DNA of 64,000 nucleotides, from positions 20,680,324 to 20,744,323 of the forward strand of contig CM039182.1 of the NCBI GenBank assembly GCA_008360975.2, in the 5' to 3' direction. Below, piece after piece: positions 52,901 through 58,857 of the stretch. The notes below the pieces were generated by a model, which was not told the DNA's origin, searched no databases, and was given only the letters and a program-made list of their open reading frames with translations. The translations under genes and the position numbers were made by a program. Source of the DNA: Lichenostomus cassidix (taxonomy: Eukaryota > Chordata > Aves > Passeriformes > Meliphagidae). Position 1 is the stretch's first letter. Each line of letters begins with the position of its first letter.

Positions 52901-55900
52901 GTATCTAGTCCACAGAGATCAATCACACCTGTACACACATGGGAAGACTTGTTTAGGGACTTTTCTGTAGCTTACCTTTCTATGAAGGCATTGAGGGATG
53001 TGAAAGGATAATAAAATTATGAATCTTGAAAAAGGTGTAAAAAGGAGCAAAAGTACTTAAACCAAAGATACAGAATGGATTCCATTGCAGAATAACTCAG
53101 TACACTAGGACACTTCAATCTAGAAAAGAGGTGACTGTGCACAATATGATCCTCAAAATGAGTAGTGGCAGGAAGAGCGTGGGTGTGGATTGACTGTTCT
53201 CTGCCTATTCCTGCACAGGAACTGGAGCATTTAATGAAGCCTGGAGAGTCATTCAAAACAAGCAAAAGGAAGTGGTGGTTCATGGTGGCAGGTCTTAGGT
53301 GTCTGGAATTTGTGGCCAAAGGGAAGTAGTCAGGGTTAAAAGTTTACATTATTTTAAGAGGAAAGTGAACAAATTCACAAAATAGGAGTCCAGTGAAGAT
53401 TAGTAAATGAACAAAAACTTCATACCAATAAGGAAGTCCTGGATCTGAAAACATTTGGAAGCTGAAAGTTATTAGGAGAATATTGTGTATGCATGCCCCA
53501 TTCTTACTTCCTTCTTACTCTTCCTAAAGACAGCTGTGATGAGAGGAGGGCTCAATTAGATACACTTTTGTCTTGAGACAGTATTCCTGATGAGTTGTTT
53601 CTTCTCTCCAAATAGCATTTTTTTGAAACCTGTACCTATAAATACCACTTCTGCAGGGTGACACACATGGCACATTCTCAATAGCTGACACTGTAGTACC
53701 ACAAGTGAGGCATCTGTCAGGGAAGCAGTGAAATAACAGCAAAAATCCACCCCATGGATAAGGTGCATCCACAAACGTGAGTGGCAGGAGCTAACCCCTT
53801 CAGAGGCACTGTCTTCTCCTGCTGCAAAACTGTTACCACGGTGTTTAATCTTTGTCTCAGGACAAAATAATACCATCCAATGTGTTGCTCTTGAATGGTC
53901 ACTGACCCCTCTTGTGTAATAGCTTTTACACAAAGTCCTCTTCCAGGACTTTTCTGATGGAGTTACACAATGCAGCAGAGGCTATTGCCTGGCTGAAAAA
54001 TGAGAAAAGTTAAACAGGGTTTTGAAATGAGAAGTCTGGTGAACAGGAGAGATCTGGAAACCTGCTCAAAGTAATAAGGCTCAGGAGAAGAAAGCAGTAC
54101 AGTTTTCCATGGTGGGGAAACTGTCAGAGTCCACTGTAATCAAAGGGAAGGAGTGATTATCTGTTTAAAACACAGTGAGCTAAATACATGGCATATAAAA
54201 TAGCTACAAAGACAGACTGTACAGTTGTGCAATTCCATGTGACCAGCTCAAGAAGGATAAAAGAATATCTCTAGCCTGGACATTTAGGCCACTGAAGAAA
54301 TTCTGCTTTTAAATTGTTGCAGGAGAAACATGTGTGTTCTCTTAACCCCAGAAGGCTGTTTTCGAGCCTTTGCTATAACAATTCATTCCTGAAGATGCTA
54401 ACACTCTAGGATCTATGAAAAAAGAAAAATGTAAATATTAAAATCCTCTAGTATTCAAATTGATCTACATATCTATCTGTTGTGGTCATATATTGAGGGC
54501 TTCTTCACAGGCATATTATTATATTGTGGGGTTTTTTAATTTGTCATCATTAAAGAAGTCTATGCGCTGGTGAAAGAATTCTGGAAGGAGAGTTTGCACG
54601 TGTTATCACATTGAGAGGGAGAGATTTACTAGCTACTTAAGTGTTCCCGTATTGCAAATAGACAATGTTAAACTCATTAAGCAACTGAAAAAAGAGGATT
54701 CTTCTTTTTTAATGGGTTTTCATCTATTAATGAATTATATCTTTCATTTTGTAGGATGCTTTTGACAGAAGGTGTCAGACAATGTCAGATGTATATGTTC
54801 TGTTTACAGAATTATAATTTTAATCAGAAAAATTATACAAATTTTCCAAATCTAGTACTACACAGCATAGTGTGTGGAAGATTTTGTGAGCTTATAACTA
54901 ATCTCTTCCCTTCATTACTACAACAGTTATTACAAGTACAAACATTTTCTTTAGGAATTTTTTTAAGATATTTTGTGTTCAGGCTTAAAGACCTGATAAG
55001 AAGGATCTGGTATAACTCTTTACAATCGGAGGTCCTTAAGGAATACCTTTCACCATGTTTAGTTGAGTTCCTTTGAGCTCTTATTGTAAACTTCCATGTA
55101 TATTTTATTCTGATTTTACATACTGGGATTGCCATGAATTAAAATTTATCTTTCCTTCTGTAGCAATTTGCTCCAGGAGTTCTTTGAGGCTTCATAAAAG
55201 AAGCCATAAATGCCCTGTGAAGAAATTAAAGACAAACTGCCAACAAAAAAAGCAGATTTTAACTGGAGAAAAAAAATCTGTAAATATAAAGCTAAAAAGA
55301 ATGAATTTTAATGTGAGATTAAAAATGAAGAAACTTTTGCTTTATACAAGTAGAATTGTTACCAAAAAGGATCTGTAACATATTTGTTACATTATCAAAA
55401 ATTGTGTTGTGTAAAGTCAGACTTCCTTTTTTTTCTAAAACTGGTAAAATCGTTATATTTCATTAGACAGATTCTGATCTGAACTAATGACTAGATTTCT
55501 GTGCAACTCTGAATTTATCCTGTTACATATTTCAGAATCTGCCCTCAAGAGTCTAACAAAATTAAAGTAAAGCAACAAAATTGACACCAGTAAGAAGTGG
55601 AAAAAAATGTTATCTACTGTAATTCCTATAACTGGGCAGTATCTAGCTGTGCTATTACTCATTCTGTTCCTACTTGAAGACAGTGTATTCTCATGATTGT
55701 GTTGTTAAATTGAGAAAACAGTGTTAATCCAAAATTCAGGACCTCTTAGATGGGAACAAATCTGTTAGAATCATTCTATGAGTATGTTGTTACCATTCCC
55801 ATTTTCTTCTTTGCAGTTTGCTGTTCCACAAGACACTCCTGAACTTGCTGCTTTTTTATATAATTCCACAATTTCTCATTACATCAGGAGAAGGGATGTC

Positions 55901-58857
55901 GCAGTGGCAGAACCTCACAGGAAAAACTCTGCAAAAATATTGGTGAGCTATCTGAAAGCTGTATACTGGGACTGTGCAGGGAGCAGTGAGACTCTCTACA
56001 CAAGCAAGGCCAATGGGACCAGTCACTGCATTTTTAACAATCCAGACAATGCTGGAGCAATAGCAGCACTCTCCTAGGAAAGTAGTTCTGATAGACAGCC
56101 TGGTACCTCAGTATTTGGACCTGACGGAGTTTCCAGGAGGATTTTTTCCTCTCCTGCACTCAAAGTGCCATCCTTAGCATACTTCAGCACTGTAGGTTTC
56201 AGCTGCCATTGCCTAAAGGCAGTGTTCAAACTCAGTGACCTTGAGATCAGTCAAGGGATTCACACAGTCAGTGCTTTCCATCTATTTTTATGAACCTTTG
56301 GCAGAGTTTCTTTCATGCTGTCCAGTCTCTTATTAATCTGTTTACTGCAAACTCATGCTTGAATTCTTTGACCTCACTAGAATTTGGTAGGAAGCGAAGA
56401 ACCTCCCAGACTTAAGTCTTCTGGAGTAATAGAATAATTACATTGCTTCTGAAAGTTAATTTGGCAATTTTTATAACAGGAAGAAGATAGACTGAAAGTA
56501 ATGAAAACCATAATGTTATTAAGAACAAAATCACAGATTAACCCATTTTAAACAATAGTCACTGTTGATTCCTGTGCCATTCTTTTACCAACCCAATACC
56601 CCCGGAAGAATCCATTTCCACTGTGTCTGAAAGAAAAATGCCAGGATTTTCGAAGACATGCCAGTCAATATCACATAACACTTAATCCATTCTTCAGTGA
56701 TAGCTTAATTTTCAGTTTCCTTTCTCAGTGACTAGGCCCATAGGCTGCCAGCATAAAAATGACTGCAGCAACTGGAAATGGTTAACAAAGTAGTGAAGTA
56801 TGCTCTGTGTCTGCAACTCAAAATATGAAGCAGAGAATTTTCAGCTACTTGATGTAGGTGGATCAAATATATTTAGTGGAGTACTCTGTAATATGAACTT
56901 GGCACTTTGATGAGCAATCTTCTAGTACACTATGCTTTTGGTCAGCAAAAATTAGGATAGGATTGGGTGCAGTGCATACCACTGTATATGTAGCAAGACT
57001 TATCCAGGATGAGCATAGAAAAGCAGTGTCATTAGTTCAGTTAGAAGGTGTCCCAGTTCTGTGTGCCTTCAGCATTAGTTACTGCTGATGCATAATTTTT
57101 TTTTGACACATTGGAAATATACACGGAAAATTAATGTTGCTCTGGAAAAAGACTGATTGGCCAAAGAGAATTCTTTGTTAAAAATTGTTGATAATTTTTT
57201 TTTAGAAAATTTAAGTTATTTTCATTTTCATCAAAGCATTTTCGCAGAGAGACAAAATGTTCTGAAAACCTCTTATTCTATTTATACTGCTTATTAAACA
57301 TTTGGTTTCTCTTCCATTAGTTCCAATGTTACATTGTTCTGAAAATCACTACAGGCTAAATGCATTACTAAGAAAAACAGAAATATGTGTTCAGGTCCTA
57401 AAATGTCAGCCAAAAGTAGACTTCTTTGCATAATAATGATTTATTTTGCTAATGTGTGTTTTTGGCCACTATGATTAATGAAAACAACTCTTCTCCTTCC
57501 TGCAAAATAAATAAATCTGCTTGGACGATGTTTAAAGCTAAATAAACAAACACTTTAAAATATTAATTTAAAAAAAAAGTTCATAGTTGCAAGTTCCAGG
57601 GTTCACAGTTGCATTTTCAGGCAGATATAGAAAGCAGGAATTAAGCATGCAGCTTCTGCTTATCCTCTGATAAGATAGAGATTTGTGGGGAAAGCTGTCT
57701 GTAAAGCTACAGGATTCCTTAAGGGTGTTTTCAGATCTGTTACATGCATCATCATTTCATTTCCTGAAGTATGGGCATTGGTAGTGCATTCTCACTCTCA
57801 CTAGGGAATATACTTACTTGTGAAAACTTTGCTTTGTTTTTGAGGTCACAAGGCCTTCTGTTGTGGGAGGGATTCTCTTCATTGTTATAAAAATTGGAAT
57901 CAATTAAAACCTCAGCCTTCCCCTGAATCAAAAAAAACTTTTCAGATAAATCCCATTTGTATATACAAAACTTTTTTATTTTTTACACAGACATTTAATC
58001 ATTTTTATGATATATTTTTTCATTTTTATACCCTAAACAACCACATCATTTCTGTGGTTACCCCATGAAACTCAACTCATTCCCTTCAGTGGCTTCCAGT
58101 CAGCTTTTAACCTTTTTTTGTGACATTCTTCTGGCAGACTTTAAGAGTATATAGTTTTGAGTTGCAGTGCTTGGCTTTTGCCTTCAACCTTGTGTATGAG
58201 CCAGAATCACTGCTCATCAGGAATGTTTCATGGACAATAAGTTTCAAGTAAAGCAACTAATGAATCTCAGCAAATGTTCTGGCTGCTATAATGTAAATAT
58301 CAGTGGGAAAACCAGGAGAGTTAGAAAAGAGGAAATATTTAGGAGTATAAATAAACAGTTCATGTATAGAGAACAAAAAAACAAGTGTTGAAATCTTAAA
58401 ATGATTGACATGTGAAGAAAAAGCACATGCTTCAAAGGATTGGTAAGTGCCTGAACATTTTAAGAGTTCTTCAGAGCAGATACTGTTGAAAATTGTTACT
58501 TTTATTTTCTTTAGTACAGGTCGGTGTTTGTATTCATTGGTGATGCAAAAAGAATCCGCTCCTTGGTTTGTAGTTCTCGCAGTGACTCATGGGGTATCTC
58601 ATGTATATTAGATGAAATGACTGATTTCAGACTGTTTAGCTCTTTAATGGAAAGTTGATTTGTTTTTGCTTATTTATAGCATTAGAAAATAATTTAATAC
58701 ATTTTCAAAGCATCCATATGACTTCCCTTTATTTTGTGCCCAGAACTGTACAAATGTGAAGTGTGTCCTAATTTCATGCACGGTGGGACAGCTGGAAAGA
58801 GGAAAGAGTGCTGCACTGAAAATCAGGTCCCGGCTTTGGGCGCAAACATTCCTGGAG
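2076..58857 (+). CDS. ITGA8: Integrin alpha-8, partial gene, 15 internal coding exons
   Basis: Fifteen GT-AG exons join in one open frame of 1,670 bases (about 556 codons): 2076-2267, 14694-14739, 16668-16775, 23924-23979, 24479-24633, 25759-25896, 26363-26430, 27399-27546, 33938-34030, 39539-39618, 42642-42722, 48289-48394, 50220-50378, 55817-55942, 58744-58857. The protein is an integrin alpha chain: end of the beta-propeller, thigh, genu, calf-1 and most of calf-2. Segments such as [44 protein letters not shown] and [13 protein letters not shown] match alpha-8 better than its closest relative alpha-V. Known biology: alpha-8 pairs with beta-1 at the cell surface as an RGD-binding receptor for nephronectin, fibronectin and similar ligands, and acts in kidney and mesenchymal development. 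The gene is cut at both ends; if exon number follows the mammalian 30-exon gene, these are roughly exons 13-27 (inference). No frameshift or internal stop was found. Confidence 0.96.
3900..3914 (+). repeat. Poly-A run (15)
   Basis: A homopolymer A run in the first full intron, followed by a degenerate aaaag-rich stretch. No retroposon body was recognised upstream. Confidence 0.9.
13042..13056 (+). repeat. Poly-A run (15)
   Basis: A homopolymer A run within an A-rich, C-interspersed stretch (12970-13070) that lacks recognisable retroposon sequence. Confidence 0.9.
14694..14739 (+). CDS. ITGA8: ITGA8 exon 2 of window (46-base short exon)
   Basis: A very short exon, entered at phase 1 and left at phase 2. 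It completes the final calcium-loop Asp and then encodes [14 protein letters not shown], the closing FG-GAP strand of the propeller. The acceptor is tgctttttccag/at and the donor tttacag/gtatgt. It lies between introns of 12.4 and 1.9 kb, so correct recognition probably depends on exon definition. Skipping it would shift the frame because 46 is not a multiple of 3. Confidence 0.95.
14740..16667 (+). other. ITGA8 intron, 1.9 kb
   Basis: Non-coding. The only landmark is a run of 16 T at 16455-16470. No mobile element was recognised. Confidence 0.8.
16455..16470 (+). repeat. Poly-T run (16)
   Basis: A homopolymer T run about 200 bases upstream of the exon at 16668, too far to serve as its pyrimidine tract. 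Confidence 0.9.
16668..16775 (+). CDS. ITGA8: ITGA8 exon 3 of window (propeller-thigh junction)
   Basis: A 108-base exon with phase 2 on both sides. It encodes [19 protein letters not shown], the conserved linker from propeller to thigh, followed by [15 protein letters not shown] is an N-glycosylation sequon. The exon ends inside a Cys codon (tg/c) completed by the next exon. The acceptor is ttctgtccttcag/ag and the donor gcctg/gtaagt. The segment after NKTC is the least conserved part compared with the mammalian alpha-8 I remember. Skipping it would keep the frame and remove 36 residues. Confidence 0.95.
20586..20645 (+). repeat. (CTCTT)12 microsatellite
   Basis: Twelve perfect tandem copies of CTCTT, with degenerate copies on both sides (about 20574-20650). 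One strand is pure pyrimidine and the other pure purine (AAGAG), and the array has mirror symmetry, the sequence type that can form triplex H-DNA. Open frames across it on either strand are low-complexity artefacts. Confidence 0.98.
22014..22038. repeat. Perfect 10-bp inverted repeat, 5-base loop
   Basis: The arm cttcaccagt (22014-22023) and its exact reverse complement actggtgaag (22029-22038) flank the spacer gtgag. A related copy of gagactggtg lies at 21980-21989. The structure is mid-intron and no function is evident. Confidence 0.85.
23924..23979 (+). CDS. ITGA8: ITGA8 exon 4 of window (thigh, 56 bases)
   Basis: A short exon entered at phase 2 and left at phase 1. It completes a Cys and encodes [18 protein letters not shown], a thigh-domain beta strand with a second Cys. 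The FxxRVCA and GQSI positions agree with alpha-8. The acceptor tttttatatgtag is only moderately pyrimidine-rich; the donor is gatag/gtaaga. Skipping it would break the frame. Confidence 0.94.
24109..24126 (+). repeat. Short (GT)n dinucleotide run
   Basis: Alternating GT interrupted once by an A, about 18 bases. It is a likely minor length polymorphism. Confidence 0.8.
24396..24422. repeat. 11-bp AT-only inverted repeat near an acceptor
   Basis: taattaattat (24396-24406) and its exact reverse complement (24412-24422) surround the spacer aatgc. The right arm ends 57 bases before the exon at 24479, next to or overlapping the branch-point zone. Confidence 0.8.
24479..24633 (+). CDS. ITGA8: ITGA8 exon 5 of window (thigh)
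   Basis: A 155-base exon entered at phase 1 and left at phase 0. It encodes [19 protein letters not shown], then [13 protein letters not shown] and a segment ending [19 protein letters not shown] is shared with alpha-8, and alpha-V has a close variant. YLR followed by DETEF in the next exon is the standard integrin alpha junction. The acceptor is tgcatcctttag/tg and the donor ctcaga/gtaagt. Confidence 0.96.
24634..25758 (+). other. ITGA8 intron, 1.1 kb
   Basis: Non-coding and AT-rich. No repeat family was recognised. Confidence 0.8.
25759..25896 (+). CDS. ITGA8: ITGA8 exon 6 of window (thigh)
   Basis: A 138-base exon with phase 0 on both sides, so 46 whole codons. It encodes [20 protein letters not shown], then [19 protein letters not shown] and ends SSLAEQ. 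NYS is an N-glycosylation sequon. YRDKLSPI-type and KPILN motifs are hallmarks of the thigh domain in the alpha-V, -5, -8 and -IIb group. The acceptor is cactcacag and the donor gagcag/gtatga. Skipping it would be frame-neutral. Confidence 0.97.
25897..26362 (+). other. ITGA8 intron, 466 bases
   Basis: A short intron with no recognised repeat. Its 3' end (gcaataatacag) has only a weak pyrimidine tract. Confidence 0.85.
26363..26430 (+). CDS. ITGA8: ITGA8 exon 7 of window (genu loop)
   Basis: A 68-base exon entered at phase 0 and left at phase 2. It encodes [18 protein letters not shown] and LSAM followed by a split Pro codon. The two Cys in DCGEDNIC correspond to the disulfide loop at the knee between thigh and calf-1, where the receptor bends. 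The acceptor is weak (aataatacag); the donor atgcc/gtaagt is strong. Confidence 0.96.
26431..27398 (+). other. ITGA8 intron, 968 bases
   Basis: Non-coding, with a poly-A run at 26829-26843. Bases 26860-27180 stay open in several frames but show no recognisable domain. Confidence 0.8.
26829..26843 (+). repeat. Poly-A run (15)
   Basis: A homopolymer A run in the 968-base intron. No associated element was recognised. Confidence 0.9.
27399..27546 (+). CDS. ITGA8: ITGA8 exon 8 of window (calf-1)
   Basis: A 148-base exon entered at phase 2 and left at phase 0. It completes Pro and encodes [20 protein letters not shown], then [19 protein letters not shown] and ends ERNNK. The GEGAYEAEL stretch is nearly invariant in the alpha-V/5/8 group and marks the first calf-1 beta-sandwich strands. 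The acceptor is ttctatacag/ag and the donor aacaag/gtaaag. Confidence 0.97.
27547..33937 (+). other. ITGA8 intron, 6.4 kb
   Basis: Non-coding. It contains a + strand, internally deleted CR1 LINE fragment (28909-29262) and a small GGAA cluster near 29347-29360. The rest is AT-rich without recognised elements. Confidence 0.8.
28909..29262 (+). mobile_element. CR1 LINE, 3' fragment with internal deletion
   Basis: The 5' piece ggctggacatgag... through cagaaagccaaacatgctgg and the 3' piece beginning near 28975 (ggtacctgaaggaagcct) both match CR1. The stretch that normally separates them, several hundred bases, is missing. Landmarks of the 3' piece are tgtgacaggacaaggg, ggatgccccattcctgga and the terminal tccaatccaaactattctatgatt. 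It is non-coding and probably a dead copy truncated at its 5' end. Confidence 0.88.
33938..34030 (+). CDS. ITGA8: ITGA8 exon 9 of window (calf-1)
   Basis: A 93-base exon with phase 0 on both sides (31 codons). It encodes [20 protein letters not shown] followed by [14 protein letters not shown] is a sequon, and the final Asn forms a second one with the next exon. The pair of Cys and DLGNPM are standard calf-1 features of this integrin group. The acceptor is ccttttgttgcag and the donor gcaaac/gtaagg. Confidence 0.97.
34031..39538 (+). other. ITGA8 intron, 5.5 kb
   Basis: Non-coding. No LINE or LTR was recognised. The - strand is open for 130 codons at 35032-35424, with an overlapping frame at 34800-35123. 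Neither resembles a known protein, and frames of this length are expected by chance here. Confidence 0.75.
39539..39618 (+). CDS. ITGA8: ITGA8 exon 10 of window (calf-1)
   Basis: An 80-base exon entered at phase 0 and left at phase 2. It encodes [20 protein letters not shown] followed by FELQIK and part of a Ser or Arg codon (ag/t). The G(L/I)RF(S/A)V and F(D/E)LQI motifs are typical of calf-1 in alpha-V/8. The acceptor is ggttttttctcag and the donor aaaag/gttaga, the weakest donor of the set. Confidence 0.95.
40101..40148 (+). repeat. Perfect 24-bp tandem duplication
   Basis: The 24-base unit beginning cacatattaatactg and ending gtagaatctt occurs twice head to tail (40101-40124, 40125-40148) without a mismatch. 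This indicates a recent local duplication. Confidence 0.95.
40926..40952 (+). repeat. (AAAAC)n short array
   Basis: About five copies of AAAAC following a short A run. No retroposon body was recognised upstream. Confidence 0.9.
42642..42722 (+). CDS. ITGA8: ITGA8 exon 11 of window (end of calf-1)
   Basis: An 81-base exon with phase 2 on both sides. It completes Ser and encodes [20 protein letters not shown] then TQVQIR and two bases of Gly. NIS is a sequon. QIRG is the calf-1/calf-2 boundary motif of integrin alpha chains. The acceptor is tattttttccag/tt and the donor agagg/gtaagt. Skipping it would preserve the frame. Confidence 0.96.
43372..43992 (+). mobile_element. CR1 LINE, diverged 3' fragment
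   Basis: It runs in CR1 order: aacatgagccagcac, ctgtacttggcactggtgag, tactgggatcg, acaagaaggacattgaagtg, tgaggagcagctgagggagct, tttagcctggagaaaagaag, then a 3' end tccaacctaaatgattctaag. It corresponds to the last part of ORF2 plus the 3' UTR. Many substitutions and small indels make it non-functional. It is roughly 620 bases with no large internal gap. Confidence 0.88.
44436..44475 (+). repeat. 21-bp imperfect tandem duplication
   Basis: Two near-identical copies of ctgctctaatattcaatctct lie head to tail. The second copy is incomplete and has two mismatches. Confidence 0.8.
46106..46127 (+). repeat. 11-bp tandem duplication
   Basis: ttctgttaaaa occurs twice in direct succession. Confidence 0.85.
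47046..47049. repeat. Target-site duplication, left copy
   Basis: TACT abuts the LTR end at 47050 and is repeated directly at 47313-47316. Confidence 0.7.
47050..47312 (-). mobile_element. Solo LTR of an endogenous retrovirus (263 bp)
   Basis: On the - strand the element begins TGTGTGG and ends CGACA, a canonical TGT...ACA pair, and is flanked on both sides by TACT (47046-47049 and 47313-47316). Inside it, in - strand order, are two CCAAT boxes (47194-47198, 47162-47166), a TATATAAG box (47133-47140) and AATAAA (47114-47119), followed by a CpG-containing R/U5-like end. No gag, pol or env sequence is adjacent, so it is a solo LTR left by recombination. A 4-bp duplication suggests a class I, gammaretrovirus-like family (inference). 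It is promoter-capable in structure but oriented against ITGA8. Confidence 0.8.
47313..47316. repeat. Target-site duplication, right copy
   Basis: TACT follows the other LTR end at 47312 and matches 47046-47049 exactly. Confidence 0.7.
48289..48394 (+). CDS. ITGA8: ITGA8 exon 12 of window (start of calf-2)
   Basis: A 106-base exon entered at phase 2 and left at phase 0. It completes Gly and encodes [20 protein letters not shown] then [21 protein letters not shown] opens calf-2. HNWEP and [13 protein letters not shown] are among the most diagnostic alpha-8 segments here (alpha-V has variants of both). The acceptor is gtatattacag/ag and the donor tatgag/gtaaaa. Confidence 0.98.
48395..50219 (+). 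other. ITGA8 intron, 1.8 kb
   Basis: Non-coding and AT-rich. It contains a perfect 15-bp tandem duplication at 48609-48638. No mobile element was recognised. Confidence 0.82.
48609..48638 (+). repeat. Perfect 15-bp tandem duplication
   Basis: atacttaagggatat occurs twice head to tail without mismatch. Confidence 0.93.
50220..50378 (+). CDS. ITGA8: ITGA8 exon 13 of window (calf-2)
   Basis: A 159-base exon with phase 0 on both sides (53 codons). It encodes [20 protein letters not shown], then [20 protein letters not shown] and ends INTMQIK. NNT is a sequon. The LxNxGPS, WP and LLYIxH motifs are conserved in calf-2 of the alpha-V group. The acceptor is tatttctttgacag and the donor ataaag/gtaagt. 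The exon is frame-neutral if skipped. Confidence 0.97.
50590..51590 (-). mobile_element. CR1 LINE ORF2 fragment (reverse transcriptase), antisense
   Basis: Read on the - strand this is the central part of CR1 ORF2: the linker after the endonuclease ([20 protein letters not shown], then SVFTGK), reverse-transcriptase block starts ([43 protein letters not shown]) and a degraded downstream block near 50650-50700. The aspartate-containing strand LDKAFATIP corresponds to the first catalytic motif, usually LDFSKAFDTV, and has changed. The frame is broken several times, so the copy is dead. The FADD catalytic block and the 3' UTR are absent: similarity stops near 50590. Confidence 0.9.
53080..53560 (+). 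mobile_element. Probable ancient CR1/L3-like LINE relic
   Basis: The run cttcaatctagaaaagaggtgactg, caatatgatcctcaaaatgagtag, tgttctctgcctattcctgc, ggaactggagcatttaatga, caaaacaagcaaaaggaagtg, gaatttgtggccaaaggg and aagaggaaagtgaacaaattcac follows the order of an old amniote CR1-type 3' region. It is much more diverged than the other CR1 copies in this window. The call rests on remembered consensus, so confidence is moderate. Confidence 0.5.
55817..55942 (+). CDS. ITGA8: ITGA8 exon 14 of window (calf-2, chain-processing site)
   Basis: A 126-base exon with phase 0 on both sides (42 codons). It encodes [20 protein letters not shown], then [20 protein letters not shown] and ends IL. DTPELxAFLxNSTI matches alpha-8; NST is a sequon. 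RRR followed by D aligns with the furin-type site that cuts the alpha-8 precursor into heavy and disulfide-linked light chains. The P4 residue is Ile rather than Arg, similar to the hydrophobic residue I remember in human alpha-8. The acceptor is cttctttgcag and the donor atattg/gtgagc. Confidence 0.96.
55943..58743 (+). other. ITGA8 intron, 2.8 kb
   Basis: Non-coding and AT-rich. No mobile element was recognised. The frame of the preceding exon stays open for 44 further codons to a stop at 56075-56077. Confidence 0.8.
58744..58857 (+). CDS. ITGA8: ITGA8 exon 15 of window (calf-2)
   Basis: A 114-base exon with phase 0 on both sides (38 codons). It encodes [20 protein letters not shown], then [21 protein letters not shown] is a sequon; three Cys are expected to form calf-2 disulfides, including the heavy-light link. 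The pattern of CxVGxLxxGxSAxLxxxSRLWxxTF is the conserved integrin alpha juxtamembrane-proximal block. The acceptor is gtgcccag and the donor ctggag/gtaatg. It is the last coding exon in the window. Confidence 0.97.

Larger units (their letters stand above)
50379..55816 (+). other. ITGA8 intron, 5.4 kb
   Basis: Non-coding. It contains a - strand CR1 reverse-transcriptase fragment (50590-51590) and a probable old CR1-like relic (53080-53560). Several frames stay open around 54750-55380 but are lysine-rich or low in complexity and match nothing known. Confidence 0.8.

Noticed and set aside
54756..55378. Successive + strand open frames that might be an extra exon or small gene
   Set aside because: The second is lysine-rich low complexity, neither fits alpha-8, and no splice sites of the right phase flank them.
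2076..58857. Assignment to integrin alpha-V instead of alpha-8
   Set aside because: The two share the fold and many motifs, but the stretches at 24479-24633, 48289-48394 and 55817-55942 agree with alpha-8 (for example [18 protein letters not shown] and DTPELxAFLxNSTI) where alpha-V differs as I remember it.
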